From Gammaproteobacteria bacterium (GTDB lineage Bacteria; Pseudomonadota; Gammaproteobacteria; UBA6429; Thiohalophilaceae), in NCBI GenBank assembly GCA_011052165.1, contig DRJN01000338.1, positions 1-11,331 on the forward strand: a stretch of 11,331 nucleotides of DNA, read 5' to 3'. Positions 1-7,584 of the stretch are shown piece by piece. The notes beneath the pieces are model-generated. The model had not been told where the DNA came from. It saw only the letters and a list, made by a program, of their open reading frames with translations, and ran no database searches. The position numbers were made by a program, and so were the translations under genes. How positions within the stretch are numbered: position 1 is the first letter of the stretch; each line of letters begins with the position of its first letter.

Positions 1-1670
1 ATGCTGCGGATCAGTTCCTGCCCGGGAAGATCGTTGGGATGCGCCTTGCCGGCAAAGATCAGCAGTACCGGTTGTGCCGGGTTGTTCAGCAGACGAGCCA
101 GGCGCTCGGCATCGCTGAATAGCAGGGTGGCGCGTTTGTAGGTGGCGAAGCGGCGGGCGAAGCCCAGTACCAGCACATCTGATTCCGGTTGTGAGGTATA
201 GAGGGCGATACGTTTGTGGATAATATCGCTGCAACCGTTACGGTGGCAACGTATCTCCACGCGCCGATGCACATATTCCAGCATCTGTGATTTGAGTTCC
301 TGACGCAGACTCCAGAAACGGTGGTCGGGGATACTGTCCAGACAGTCCCAGAAATCGGAATCCAGCAGGTGGTTGCCCCATTCGCGAAAGCGCATGTTGA
401 ACAGGTTGATCCACTCAGGTGCGAGGAAAGTAGGCGCGTGTACGCCATTGGTCACATAGGAAATGGGGTTTTCCTCATGCGGGATCTGTGGCCAGATGTC
501 GCCTTCCATTTGCGAGGCCACTGTACCGTGGATGCGGCTGACCCCGTTGTGGAAACGTGAGCTGCGCAGGGCAAGGATAGTCATGTTGAAGCTCGCGTCA
601 CTGTTTGGTGCCAGTCCCAGGCTAAGGAAGTGTTCCATACTGATGTTCAGCTTCTGGGAAAAATGTCCCAGATATTGCTGAATTAGATCGTTATCAAAAA
701 TGTCGTGTCCGGCTGGCACCGGGGTATGGGTGGTAAAGATAGTGCCGGAGGCCACCAGTTCATGGGCGCTGTCGAAGTCCATACCGTCAACAATGTGTTC
801 GCGGCAACGTTCCAGGATCTGAAAGGCCGAATGGCCTTCATTGATATGCCAGATATTGGGCTTCAGCCCCAGTGCGCGAAGGGCGCGTACGCCACCGATG
901 CCGAGGACGATTTCCTGCTGGATGCGTAGGGCGTTGTCGCCGCCGTAAAGCTGAAACGTAATGGTGCGATCCTGCTCGCTGTTTTCCGGCAGGTCACTGT
1001 CGAGAAGATACAGGGTGATGTGTCCGGCAACGGCTTTCCAGACTTTGAGGGCGATGCTCCGATCTTCAATTTTGACTCTGACTTTGAGGGTATTGCCTTC
1101 ACTATCTCGTATCGGGGAAATAGGCAGATCGCTGAAGTGGGTGGATTTGTTCTGCGCCAGTTGGTTGCCGGTGGCGTCGATGGTCTGGGTAAAGTAGCCC
1201 TGACGATAAAGCAGTCCTATGGCGATGAAAGGCAGGCCGAGATCGCTGGCCGCTTTGCAGTGATCGCCTGCGAGAATACCCAGGCCGCCGGAATAAATGG
1301 GAAAACTTTCATGCAACCCGAATTCGGCGCAGAAATAGACGATGAGATCCTTTTTTGGATCGAGGTATTTATCGATTCCGGAGTGTGACACCTTGTTGTG
1401 ATAGGCATTGAAGGAAGACATGACCTGGTTGTATTCTTCAAGGAATATATTTTCACAGGTAGCCTGGTCCAGTTTTTCCTGGGCGATGCGGCGTAGGAAC
1501 ACCTTGGGGTTGTGCCCGCAGCTTTCCCATAGCTTAACATCGAGCCGGTAGAACAGTCGGCGCACCCGGCGATCCCAGGTGTAGAGCAGGTTGTTGGCCA
1601 GTTCGTTAAGGCCGGACAGTTGTTCCGGGATAACGGGCCGAACTTCAAATTTGAAATAGGTTTCGCTCAT
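1..1670 (-). CDS. glgP: Alpha-glucan (glycogen) phosphorylase, GT35 family, 3' end cut by window edge
   Basis: This cytoplasmic enzyme would cleave terminal alpha-1,4-glucosyl units of glycogen or maltodextrin with phosphate, giving glucose-1-phosphate. The frame is open from the ATG at 1670 to the window edge, giving 556 residues. Residues about 10-115 resemble the DUF3417 N-terminal domain of the bacterial alpha-glucan phosphorylase subfamily. GT35 motifs follow: YSGGLGILAGDH at 126-137, NEGHSAF at 277-283, HTPVPAGHD at 315-323, ARRFATYKRA at 505-514 and GKAHPND at 541-547. The subfamily is usually about 830-850 residues, so roughly the last 290, including the pyridoxal-phosphate lysine region, lie outside the window. 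A GAGG Shine-Dalgarno (1681-1684) sits 10 nt before the ATG. The gene lies 76 bp downstream of pgm on the same strand, which supports co-transcription. Identity is certain at family level; GlgP versus a MalP-like substrate preference cannot be decided. Confidence 0.93.
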   Translation of the reverse strand, partial: MSETYFKFEVRPVIPEQLSGLNELANNLLYTWDRRVRRLFYRLDVKLWESCGHNPKVFLRRIAQEKLDQATCENIFLEEYNQVMSSFNAYHNKVSHSGIDKYLDPKKDLIVYFCAEFGLHESFPIYSGGLGILAGDHCKAASDLGLPFIAIGLLYRQGYFTQTIDATGNQLAQNKSTHFSDLPISPIRDSEGNTLKVRVKIEDRSIALKVWKAVAGHITLYLLDSDLPENSEQDRTITFQLYGGDNALRIQQEIVLGIGGVRALRALGLKPNIWHINEGHSAFQILERCREHIVDGMDFDSAHELVASGTIFTTHTPVPAGHDIFDNDLIQQYLGHFSQKLNISMEHFLSLGLAPNSDASFNMTILALRSSRFHNGVSRIHGTVASQMEGDIWPQIPHEENPISYVTNGVHAPTFLAPEWINLFNMRFREWGNHLLDSDFWDCLDSIPDHRFWSLRQELKSQMLEYVHRRVEIRCHRNGCSDIIHKRIALYTSQPESDVLVLGFARRFATYKRATLLFSDAERLARLLNNPAQPVLLIFAGKAHPNDLPGQELIRS

Positions 1671-1746
1671 GCTTTATCCGCCTCGTTAGAATTCATCTTA
1701 TTAAGCTATTAGTTTTAGCACAAAATGCACGGGGATGCGGGAAAAA

Positions 1747-3384
1747 TCAGGTGATCACGCTGGGGTTTTCCCGGGCGGTAAAGTGTTGGATCCGGGCTAG
1801 ATTCTCGGCAATCTGAATCAGTGGATTAAGGGTTTTCTGGGTATCCAACTCGTGCTTTTCCGGATCAGGTTCGTAACGTTCCAGATAGACTCGTAGCGTG
1901 GCGCCGCGGGTGCCCGTGCCTGAGAGCCGGAATACAATGCGTGAGCCGTCCTCAAACAGAAAGCGCAGTCCCTGATGTTCACTGATACTGTTGTCTATCG
2001 GATCGGTATAGCAGAAGTCATCACAGGACCGGAGTTGATAGTCGCCAAAGCGGCGACCGGGCAGGTTTTCTAGCTGGTCGCGTAAATGCGTCATGAGCGA
2101 TTCAGCTGCCGCGCTGTCCACTTCTTCGTAGTCATGGCGTGAATAATAGTGGCGACCAAAACGGCGCCAGTGTTCGTGCATGATTTTCCGTACCGGCTGA
2201 TGGCGCAGGGCGATAAGATTGAGCCAGAACAGCACGGCCCAGAGACCGTCCTTTTCGCGGATATGATCCGAGCCGTTGCCGAAGCTTTCCTCGCCACAGA
2301 GCGTGATTTTGTGGGCATCGAGCAGATTGCCGAAAAATTTCCAGCCGGTGGGGGTTTCATAACACTCTACTCCCAAGGCCTCAGCCACTCTGTCCACGGC
2401 CTGACTGGTGGGCATGGAACGGGCCACCCCCGCCAGACCTGAGCGATAGCCGGGTAGATGATGAATATTGGCGGCCATGACCGCGAGGCTGTCGCTGGGG
2501 GTCACGAAGAGATGTCGGCCCAGGATCATGTTGCGGTCACCGTCGCCATCGGAGGCGGCGCCGAAATCAGGCGCATTGGCGCCGAACAGTCGTTCTACCA
2601 GTTTATGCGCATGTACCAGGTTGGGATCAGGGTGCCCCCCACCAAAGTCTTCTTCAGGAATGGCATTGAGCAGGGTATCGGCGGCTGCACCCAGGCGTCG
2701 TTGCAGCAGTTCTTTTGCATAGGGACCGGTCACCGCATGCATAGCGTCGAAGAGCATATGGAAGCGACCCGATTTGAACAAGGCCCTGATCGCATCGAAA
2801 TCAAACAGGTGTTCCATGAAATCCGCATAATTGGTTACGGTATCGATAATCTCGATACGCGCCTCATTAATCTGTATTTCACCCAGCGTGTCGAGATCGA
2901 TATCATCACATTCGAGCAGGCGGTATTCCTGAATGGCGCAGGTAGCCTCATAGACGGCATGGGTGAGTTTTTCCGGCGCCGGGCCGCCATTGGCCATATT
3001 AAACTTGACGCCGAAGTCGCCATCAGGGCCGCCGGGATTGTGGCTGGCCGAGAGAATAATGCCACACAGCGCCCGATATTTGCGGATTTGAGCCGACATG
3101 GCCGGGGTGGAGATAAGACCGTGCCAGCCAATGAGAATATGACGGAAGCCGTTAGCGACGGCCATTTTCAGAATAGTCTGGATAGCCTGCCGGTTATGGT
3201 AACGCCCATCGCCGCCAATGATCAGAATGTCCTCCTGCGCCGGTTCCGGCAGGGTGTCAAAAATGCACTGGACGAAATTCTCCAGATAATGAGGCTGCTG
3301 GAATATCCGGACCTTTTTACGCAGACCCGAGGTACCGGGTTTCTGGTCAGAAAAAGGGTGTGTGGCGATATATCTGATATTCAT
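1747..3384 (-). CDS. pgm: Phosphoglucomutase, alpha-D-phosphohexomutase superfamily, PGM1 type
   Basis: Pgm interconverts glucose-1-phosphate and glucose-6-phosphate in the cytoplasm, linking glycogen breakdown to glycolysis. The 545-residue product is full length for the PGM1-like subfamily. In order it shows the N-terminal GTSGLRKKV (17-25), the active-site loop SASHNPGG (112-119) with the phosphorylated Ser114, the metal-binding DGDGDR (279-284), the sugar-specificity loop CGEES (363-367) and the phosphate-binding RLSGTGTRG (486-494). All key residues are intact. It is the first gene of a likely pgm-glgP operon, and its product is the natural next step for GlgP's glucose-1-phosphate. A strong promoter lies about 100 nt upstream. 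The ribosome-binding site is weak: no GGAG-like sequence precedes the ATG, and a two-codon mini-ORF (ATG TAT TAA) ends 2 nt before it. Start confidence is therefore lower than functional confidence. Confidence 0.96.
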   Translation of the reverse strand: MNIRYIATHPFSDQKPGTSGLRKKVRIFQQPHYLENFVQCIFDTLPEPAQEDILIIGGDGRYHNRQAIQTILKMAVANGFRHILIGWHGLISTPAMSAQIRKYRALCGIILSASHNPGGPDGDFGVKFNMANGGPAPEKLTHAVYEATCAIQEYRLLECDDIDLDTLGEIQINEARIEIIDTVTNYADFMEHLFDFDAIRALFKSGRFHMLFDAMHAVTGPYAKELLQRRLGAAADTLLNAIPEEDFGGGHPDPNLVHAHKLVERLFGANAPDFGAASDGDGDRNMILGRHLFVTPSDSLAVMAANIHHLPGYRSGLAGVARSMPTSQAVDRVAEALGVECYETPTGWKFFGNLLDAHKITLCGEESFGNGSDHIREKDGLWAVLFWLNLIALRHQPVRKIMHEHWRRFGRHYYSRHDYEEVDSAAAESLMTHLRDQLENLPGRRFGDYQLRSCDDFCYTDPIDNSISEHQGLRFLFEDGSRIVFRLSGTGTRGATLRVYLERYEPDPEKHELDTQKTLNPLIQIAENLARIQHFTARENPSVIT

Positions 3385-3809
3385 ACTTAATACATTACGG
3401 CCAGGGTCAGGAAACGTTTAGGGTAGGGACAGAAACTGCAACAGTCAGTATCCGCATGCCTACAGCGCTAAAACATGATGAAGAATAAAGAATTATACCT
3501 TGATACGCGGTTGTGTCAGCATCCCTGACTAAAGAAATTCACCAAAGAAATACGCTTCACCTCTGCGCAGATTCCGGTAGAATCACAAGATATTCCGCTC
3601 ATACAGAAATAAATTATTCTCATTGCCGGATAATTACAAGTAACAAGGCTCAAAGAACAGCCTGATCAACTTTGACAAACACACGTGGTCGAAACACAGA
3701 TGAATAATGGCATGAACTGTGGGTTTGCAAAGCAGTGAGAATCGGCAGTTGCAATAGTCGGCACATTTAAGGATCAGCCTTGTTGGACTACAGGTGTTCG
3801 GGTTAACAA
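3385..3809. other. Divergent intergenic region, 425 bp, between pgm and the 583-residue gene
   Basis: No convincing gene is present. The stretch is more AT-rich than its flanks and holds the minus-strand pgm promoter (3492-3519). A perfect TTGACA lies on the plus strand at 3672-3677, but no good -10 follows at 16-18 bp, so I do not call it a promoter. Minor features are an AAAGAAAT direct repeat (3531-3538 and 3544-3551) and short imperfect palindromes. A 12-codon ORF at 3700-3738 has no ribosome-binding site and looks like chance. A small RNA cannot be excluded, but I see no intrinsic terminator that would mark one. Confidence 0.6.
3492..3519 (-). promoter_or_regulatory. Sigma70-type promoter of pgm-glgP
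   Basis: Read on the minus strand, CTGACA (3514-3519, 5 of 6 to consensus) is followed after 16 bp by a perfect TATAAT (3492-3497). Transcription would start near 3485, giving a leader of about 100 nt before pgm. A short inverted repeat, GTCAG-N5-CTGAC (3515-3519 and 3525-3529), overlaps the -35 and could be an operator half-site pair, but five-base arms are weak evidence. Confidence 0.6.
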
Positions 3810-5561
3810 ATGGGTTTTTTCATAAAAAAAACGGGGGCGCCGGGAATCCGGGCGGACAAACATGATCCGTTTAAGGCACCCTATGCCAGGTTTAGTAATC
3901 TGCCGCATTCCTACCGCCATCCCGGCAGAAAAGAAATCAGCGTCGATCTATATCATAAAAAGCTGGGTCAGCTTCAACCTTTTCCGACACGTATGCTGGA
4001 AGAAGCCGTCAGTATTCTTAGCGCTCTGAATATGATGCAGCTTAAGCCGGAGTTGCGGCTGGAAATTTCAAATATGATTGTGGTGCAGGTTTATCCTGCA
4101 CTGGCCATTTGGTATCAGAAATATCAGGGTCTGGAAAGCAGCCTGCCGGAAAATAAGGAGCGTCGTTTAACCCTGACAGTCAGTGTCAAGGTGCTGGAAC
4201 AACTGTCTATTTCATACATGCGCTATTTCGGGGATTTGTTTACTCCCGTCCCCCGGCGTTTCAGAAAGCTGTCCGCTAAATTAAGCGCGGCTGGTTTCAG
4301 GCTGATGGAAATATTCATGCTGTTGCAGCGTATCCGCGCATTACGTTACCAAAAGCTGACGCGCAATGAATGGCAGAACTGTAACCAGTTGCTGTTTTCC
4401 CTCCTGCTGCATCATGCCGTGGATGAACCCTATAAACTGCATGGCAGCGTGGGGATTCGTTCCGAACGCTCCGCCAGGGATAGCCGTAAGGATTTTCTCA
4501 ACAGCAGTGTGTCCAGGCTTTATCTCTCCATTCAGTTGTTCGGTCTGATGGATGTGAGCACCTGGCCGACCCGAATGTTTCATCTGCCAGATGCTTATCT
4601 TGATTATCTTGATGGCAGCGGACTGAAAATGATAAAGGATGATGGCCGGGAACTAAATTCGGGTTTTCTCTATACCGATATGTATCAGGATATGGCTTTG
4701 CGTTTTGATCGTCCGGCAAAGGAACATCAACCTGCGGTGCAGGTTGATATTTCTCTTCTCTGTCATGCGTTGGTAAAGGATCATGAGACCATCGCGAAAA
4801 TGAATTTTATCTCGGATTTTGATGCCTCCAAACTGAGTCGTCCCCTGCAACGCATGAATGAGGAAGAACGCGTTCCTATCCTCGACATGATGCTGCTGGC
4901 TTTGCAGCCGCGTAAGCGTCAACAGCGGCGGCATGCTGTTTTCTCTGATGATGCCCTGAAAGTCTATTTTGGCAAGAATAAAGTGATGCTTTTGCTGACC
5001 GAACTCACCCGCCATGATCTCCAGGAAGTCATGCGATCCCGACAGTTTGAGGATACTCTGCTACAGCATTCTTCAGCCTTTGCTGAAGGGGATGATCTGC
5101 ACATGAACTCAATCTGGCGCATGGTCAATTTCAGTACCGGCGGTATGCTGTTGCGCACGCGGGAAACAGACTTCAGTAACCCGGTGCAACTGGGTCAGTT
5201 GATGGCTTTTTTGCCTGAAGATAACATTCGCAAACCCACACTGGGGGTTGTCGTGCGGTTACAGCGCTATGATGACGGTTTTGCTGAAGTGGCCCTGCGT
5301 TGTCTTTCCAATTATGCGGAAGCCGCTTTTTTGTTTGATCAATCCCAAAAGGGAACCGATAAAGGCAGGGCCATTATCATTTATCAGGATTTGAATGATC
5401 GGTGGTATCTTATAGTGAATCCGACCTGCGACTTTGTACCGGGCACGCCATTTTGGCTGATACGCTCAAAAGGTAACCGGATCCCCGTGCGTCTGGGTGA
5501 AACATGGATGGCGAAAAAAGAATTCCTGATTTTTGAAATGCGTTCACCAGGCGTTAAGTAA
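3810..5561 (+). CDS. Conserved hypothetical protein, 583 residues, PilZ-like C-terminal motif
   Basis: I do not recognise a named function. The product is probably cytoplasmic: there is no signal peptide or clear membrane segment. Residues about 45-420 are mostly helical and rich in Leu and Met. A beta-rich C-terminal part begins near 430 with IWRMVNFSTGGMLL (435-448), in which N440-x-S442-x-x-G-G445 fits the second PilZ signature ([DN]xSxxG). It continues with a strand-rich LGVVVRLQRYDDGFAEVAL (478-496). The preceding RxxxR of canonical c-di-GMP-binding PilZ domains is not evident, so binding is uncertain. From memory the layout resembles a proteobacterial family of unknown function with a similar WRxVNxSxGG C-terminus. 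A TAA in frame 4-6 nt before the ATG rules out an upstream extension, and the Shine-Dalgarno is poor. The gene is monocistronic and convergent with nadC. Confidence 0.85.
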   Translation: MGFFIKKTGAPGIRADKHDPFKAPYARFSNLPHSYRHPGRKEISVDLYHKKLGQLQPFPTRMLEEAVSILSALNMMQLKPELRLEISNMIVVQVYPALAIWYQKYQGLESSLPENKERRLTLTVSVKVLEQLSISYMRYFGDLFTPVPRRFRKLSAKLSAAGFRLMEIFMLLQRIRALRYQKLTRNEWQNCNQLLFSLLLHHAVDEPYKLHGSVGIRSERSARDSRKDFLNSSVSRLYLSIQLFGLMDVSTWPTRMFHLPDAYLDYLDGSGLKMIKDDGRELNSGFLYTDMYQDMALRFDRPAKEHQPAVQVDISLLCHALVKDHETIAKMNFISDFDASKLSRPLQRMNEEERVPILDMMLLALQPRKRQQRRHAVFSDDALKVYFGKNKVMLLLTELTRHDLQEVMRSRQFEDTLLQHSSAFAEGDDLHMNSIWRMVNFSTGGMLLRTRETDFSNPVQLGQLMAFLPEDNIRKPTLGVVVRLQRYDDGFAEVALRCLSNYAEAAFLFDQSQKGTDKGRAIIIYQDLNDRWYLIVNPTCDFVPGTPFWLIRSKGNRIPVRLGETWMAKKEFLIFEMRSPGVK

Positions 5562-6464
5562 TCACCGCTTATAGAAGCGCATAGACAGATCAATGGCCCG
5601 TACGTGCTTGGTAATGGCACCGGTTGAAATATAATCCACCCCGGTAAGGGCAATGTCCCGAATCGTTTCCAGCTCAACCCCACCTGAGGCTTCCAGGGGG
5701 GTACGTCCGGCGGCCAGTTTTACCGCCGTGCGCAGGCTTTCAAGATCCATATTATCCAGTAAAATACGGGCGACATCGGCATCCAGCGCTTGCTGAAGTT
5801 CTTCCAGCGTTTCGACTTCTATTTCTATAGCCATACCAGGACGCTGTTTTTTGGCCCGTTTTACGGCTTGCGTGATCGAGTCGCTGGCGATGAGATGGTT
5901 TTCCTTTAGCATGATCATGTCGAACAGGCCGATGCGGTGATTGGCGCCGCCGCCGCAGCGTACCGCGTATTTCTGCGCCAGCCGCAGGCCGGGCAGGGTC
6001 TTGCGGGTATCGAGCAACTGTGTACCGCTGCCAGCGATGGCCTCGACATAGCCGTGCGTCTGGCTGGCGGTGGCCGACAGGGTCTGCAGAAAGTTCAGCG
6101 CCGTGCGTTCGCCACTCAGAAGATGGCGCGCCGAACCGTGCAAGGAACAGAGAACCGTACCGGCATCCACATGCTGCCCCTCGTCAATCCGCCAGTCGAT
6201 GTCGATATCCTGATCCAGCTGATGCATGACCTCATCAAACCAGGGACGGCCACAGATGACCGCTGTTTCACGGCAGATGACCTCGCCATGCAGGATTTTG
6301 TTTTCAGGGATCAGTGCTGCGCTGGGATCATTCCCGCCGGGGCCAAGATCTTCGGCCAGCGCCTGAGCGCATTGCGTGCGAATGGTTTCAATGGGAGGTG
6401 GAGTTGGTAAAGAAGGCATGTGTTGAAATTTTGTGAGCCGGGTAAAGTAAGACGTGGGGGTCAT
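5562..6464 (-). CDS. nadC: Nicotinate-nucleotide pyrophosphorylase (carboxylating), quinolinate phosphoribosyltransferase
   Basis: NadC converts quinolinate and PRPP to nicotinate mononucleotide, CO2 and pyrophosphate in de novo NAD synthesis, in the cytoplasm. The sequence is intact and E. coli-like: GERTALNFLQ (118-127), DTRKTLPGLR (152-161, substrate-binding Arg and Lys), KYAVRCGGGANHR (165-177), LKENH (186-190), EASGG (258-262) and STGAITKHV (280-288). Two starts are possible. M1 at 6464 has GGAGGG at 6479-6484, but 14 nt away. M16 at 6419 gives 285 residues, closer to Pseudomonas-type NadC, but lacks a Shine-Dalgarno. I list the longer form; family length favours M16. The gene lies 92 bp downstream of the lipoprotein cassette, separated from it by a long palindrome. 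No promoter of its own is evident, so it may be read through from upstream. No nadA or nadB is in the window. Confidence 0.95.
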   Translation of the reverse strand: MTPTSYFTRLTKFQHMPSLPTPPPIETIRTQCAQALAEDLGPGGNDPSAALIPENKILHGEVICRETAVICGRPWFDEVMHQLDQDIDIDWRIDEGQHVDAGTVLCSLHGSARHLLSGERTALNFLQTLSATASQTHGYVEAIAGSGTQLLDTRKTLPGLRLAQKYAVRCGGGANHRIGLFDMIMLKENHLIASDSITQAVKRAKKQRPGMAIEIEVETLEELQQALDADVARILLDNMDLESLRTAVKLAAGRTPLEASGGVELETIRDIALTGVDYISTGAITKHVRAIDLSMRFYKR

Positions 6465-6469
6465 ATAAT

Positions 6470-6547
6470 GATGGGTTTCCCTCCGCTCTACCCATCCTAC
6501 TCTTTAAAATGTACCCGTAGGATGGGTAGAACGAAGTGAAACCCATC
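6470..6547. repeat. Inverted pair of a 31-nt REP-like palindromic repeat
   Basis: Copy one is at 6470-6500 and copy two, in opposite orientation, at 6517-6547, with a 16-nt spacer. The two match at 28 of 31 positions when one is reverse-complemented. Each copy is itself a small palindrome with 7-bp arms, GATGGGT and ACCCATC. The pair can fold into one 31-bp stem. The core (GTAGGATGGGTAGA, then GAAACCCATC) resembles a dispersed intergenic repeat I know from many bacteria, often mis-annotated as tiny ORFs. It lies between the long LPP20 gene and nadC. No U-run follows on the minus strand, so it is more likely an mRNA-stabilising or attenuating hairpin than an intrinsic terminator. Confidence 0.9.
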
Positions 6548-6556
6548 AACCTTGAA

Positions 6557-7582
6557 TTATGGTGACGCTGTTGAACCAAAGCCGATAATGGTCTGACGCA
6601 GTTCTTTTTTCAGTACTTTATCAATCTGGTCACGCACCCGTTTTTTGGACATGGCCCGATCCTGGGCAGACGCCTTTATATTCCAACGCTTGCTGCCCTG
6701 CACCTGCTGACTGGCGGCTTGACGGAGACTGATTTCCAGGGTGCCACGCTGCCAGTACCAGCCCTGCGCATCCCGGGTCTCATTTAGCGTGAGTTTTGCA
6801 TCGAGGACATATCCTTCCCCGGCCTTACTGGCATGACCAAAGCCGGCAGCGGATACGGCTCCCTTGAGTATCTCATCCAGGCCGCCAAGAGGATCGGCGC
6901 TGATTTTAGTGCGGATGCTCATGCGTTGTAACAGGGCCTCGCGATCACTGGCCAGGGTCGCCAGCGTGTAGGGGCTGCTGAGTCCACGGCCGGAATAGTC
7001 CACAATCTTCAGTTGGTCGTTATAAATTTTGCGTTCGAGCTGCGCCTGCAGGGCGGTATGCGCAAGCGCGATTTTGCGCAGCAGGTTGTTATCCTGTCGC
7101 GCCTGGCGAATGGCACTAGCCGTCACATTGTCGAGCCGGTTGATATTGTCGCGCAGGATGTTACCCGCTTTCATCCTGTCCAGCACGGCGAGTACATGGA
7201 ACTGCTTGCTGGTTTTGTCCTGCCAGGTGCCGGCAATTTCAATTCCCGAAATAATCTGATCCGTGTGAGTGGAAATATTCCGGCTGACGCGGCTTGAAAG
7301 CTTTAAACGGGTCTTACCATTTTGGAACAGGCGGTTGGACTGGCTCTTGTCTTCACTTTGTTCCTGGATGCTGACTTCGAAAACCTTGGCGAGATCGGCG
7401 CGTGCGCGGTCGCGGGCGACAGCCTGGTACCTGGCCTGTCCTTTGCCGCTCAGGTATTGGGACGATGGGTATTTGCTGCTATTGCCGTTAACCCAGTCAG
7501 GCGGCTGGATTGGGCCTCTGCCAGCGCAGCCTGCATTGATTAGAAAACCAAGAATAATAAAAGAAAAAAATATGTTACGCAT
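6557..7582 (-). CDS. LPP20-family lipoprotein, long form with C-terminal extension
   Basis: This is a predicted outer-membrane lipoprotein of 341 residues. The signal peptide ends in INAGC with Cys19; Asn at -3 is unusual for a lipobox. Ala at +2 argues against inner-membrane retention. Residues about 28-145 match the LPP20 pattern: PDWVNG (28-33), YLSGKGQA (43-50), ARDRARADLAK (56-66), IAGTWQDK (116-123) and HVLAVLDR (129-136). Residues 146-190 look helical, and about 190-341 form a second region I cannot assign, possibly a further alpha/beta domain. It starts 2 nt after the COG3014-type gene; its GAGGA ribosome-binding site (7590-7594, 7-nt spacing) lies inside the end of that gene, suggesting translational coupling. 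It shares the LPP20 core with the first gene of the cassette, so the two look like divergent paralogues. Specific function unknown. Confidence 0.88.
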   Translation of the reverse strand: MRNIFFSFIILGFLINAGCAGRGPIQPPDWVNGNSSKYPSSQYLSGKGQARYQAVARDRARADLAKVFEVSIQEQSEDKSQSNRLFQNGKTRLKLSSRVSRNISTHTDQIISGIEIAGTWQDKTSKQFHVLAVLDRMKAGNILRDNINRLDNVTASAIRQARQDNNLLRKIALAHTALQAQLERKIYNDQLKIVDYSGRGLSSPYTLATLASDREALLQRMSIRTKISADPLGGLDEILKGAVSAAGFGHASKAGEGYVLDAKLTLNETRDAQGWYWQRGTLEISLRQAASQQVQGSKRWNIKASAQDRAMSKKRVRDQIDKVLKKELRQTIIGFGSTASP

Positions 7583-7584
7583 GT

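Noticed and set aside
1217..1648. 143-codon minus-strand frame inside the glgP region
   Set aside because: It is out of frame with GlgP, whose motifs run unbroken through the same bases.
1698..1726. Internal promoter for glgP in the pgm-glgP gap
   Set aside because: The best pair (TTGTGC-17-TAAGAT on the minus strand) matches only 3 and 4 of 6 positions, too weak in an AT-rich spacer.
2458..3390. 310-codon open frame on the plus strand opposite pgm
   Set aside because: It lies entirely antisense to an intact, clearly conserved Pgm; the product has no recognisable motif, and there is no promoter or ribosome-binding site.
3672..3708. Plus-strand promoter built on a perfect TTGACA
   Set aside because: No acceptable -10 lies 16-18 bp downstream; the best AT-rich hexamer is 25 bp away.
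3700..3738. 12-codon upstream ORF ahead of the 583-residue gene
   Set aside because: It has no ribosome-binding site and is of a size expected by chance.
6388..6579. 63-codon minus-strand ORF across the repeat pair
   Set aside because: Much of it is a translation of the palindromic repeats and the rest overlaps nadC in another frame; this repeat type is a frequent source of spurious small ORFs.
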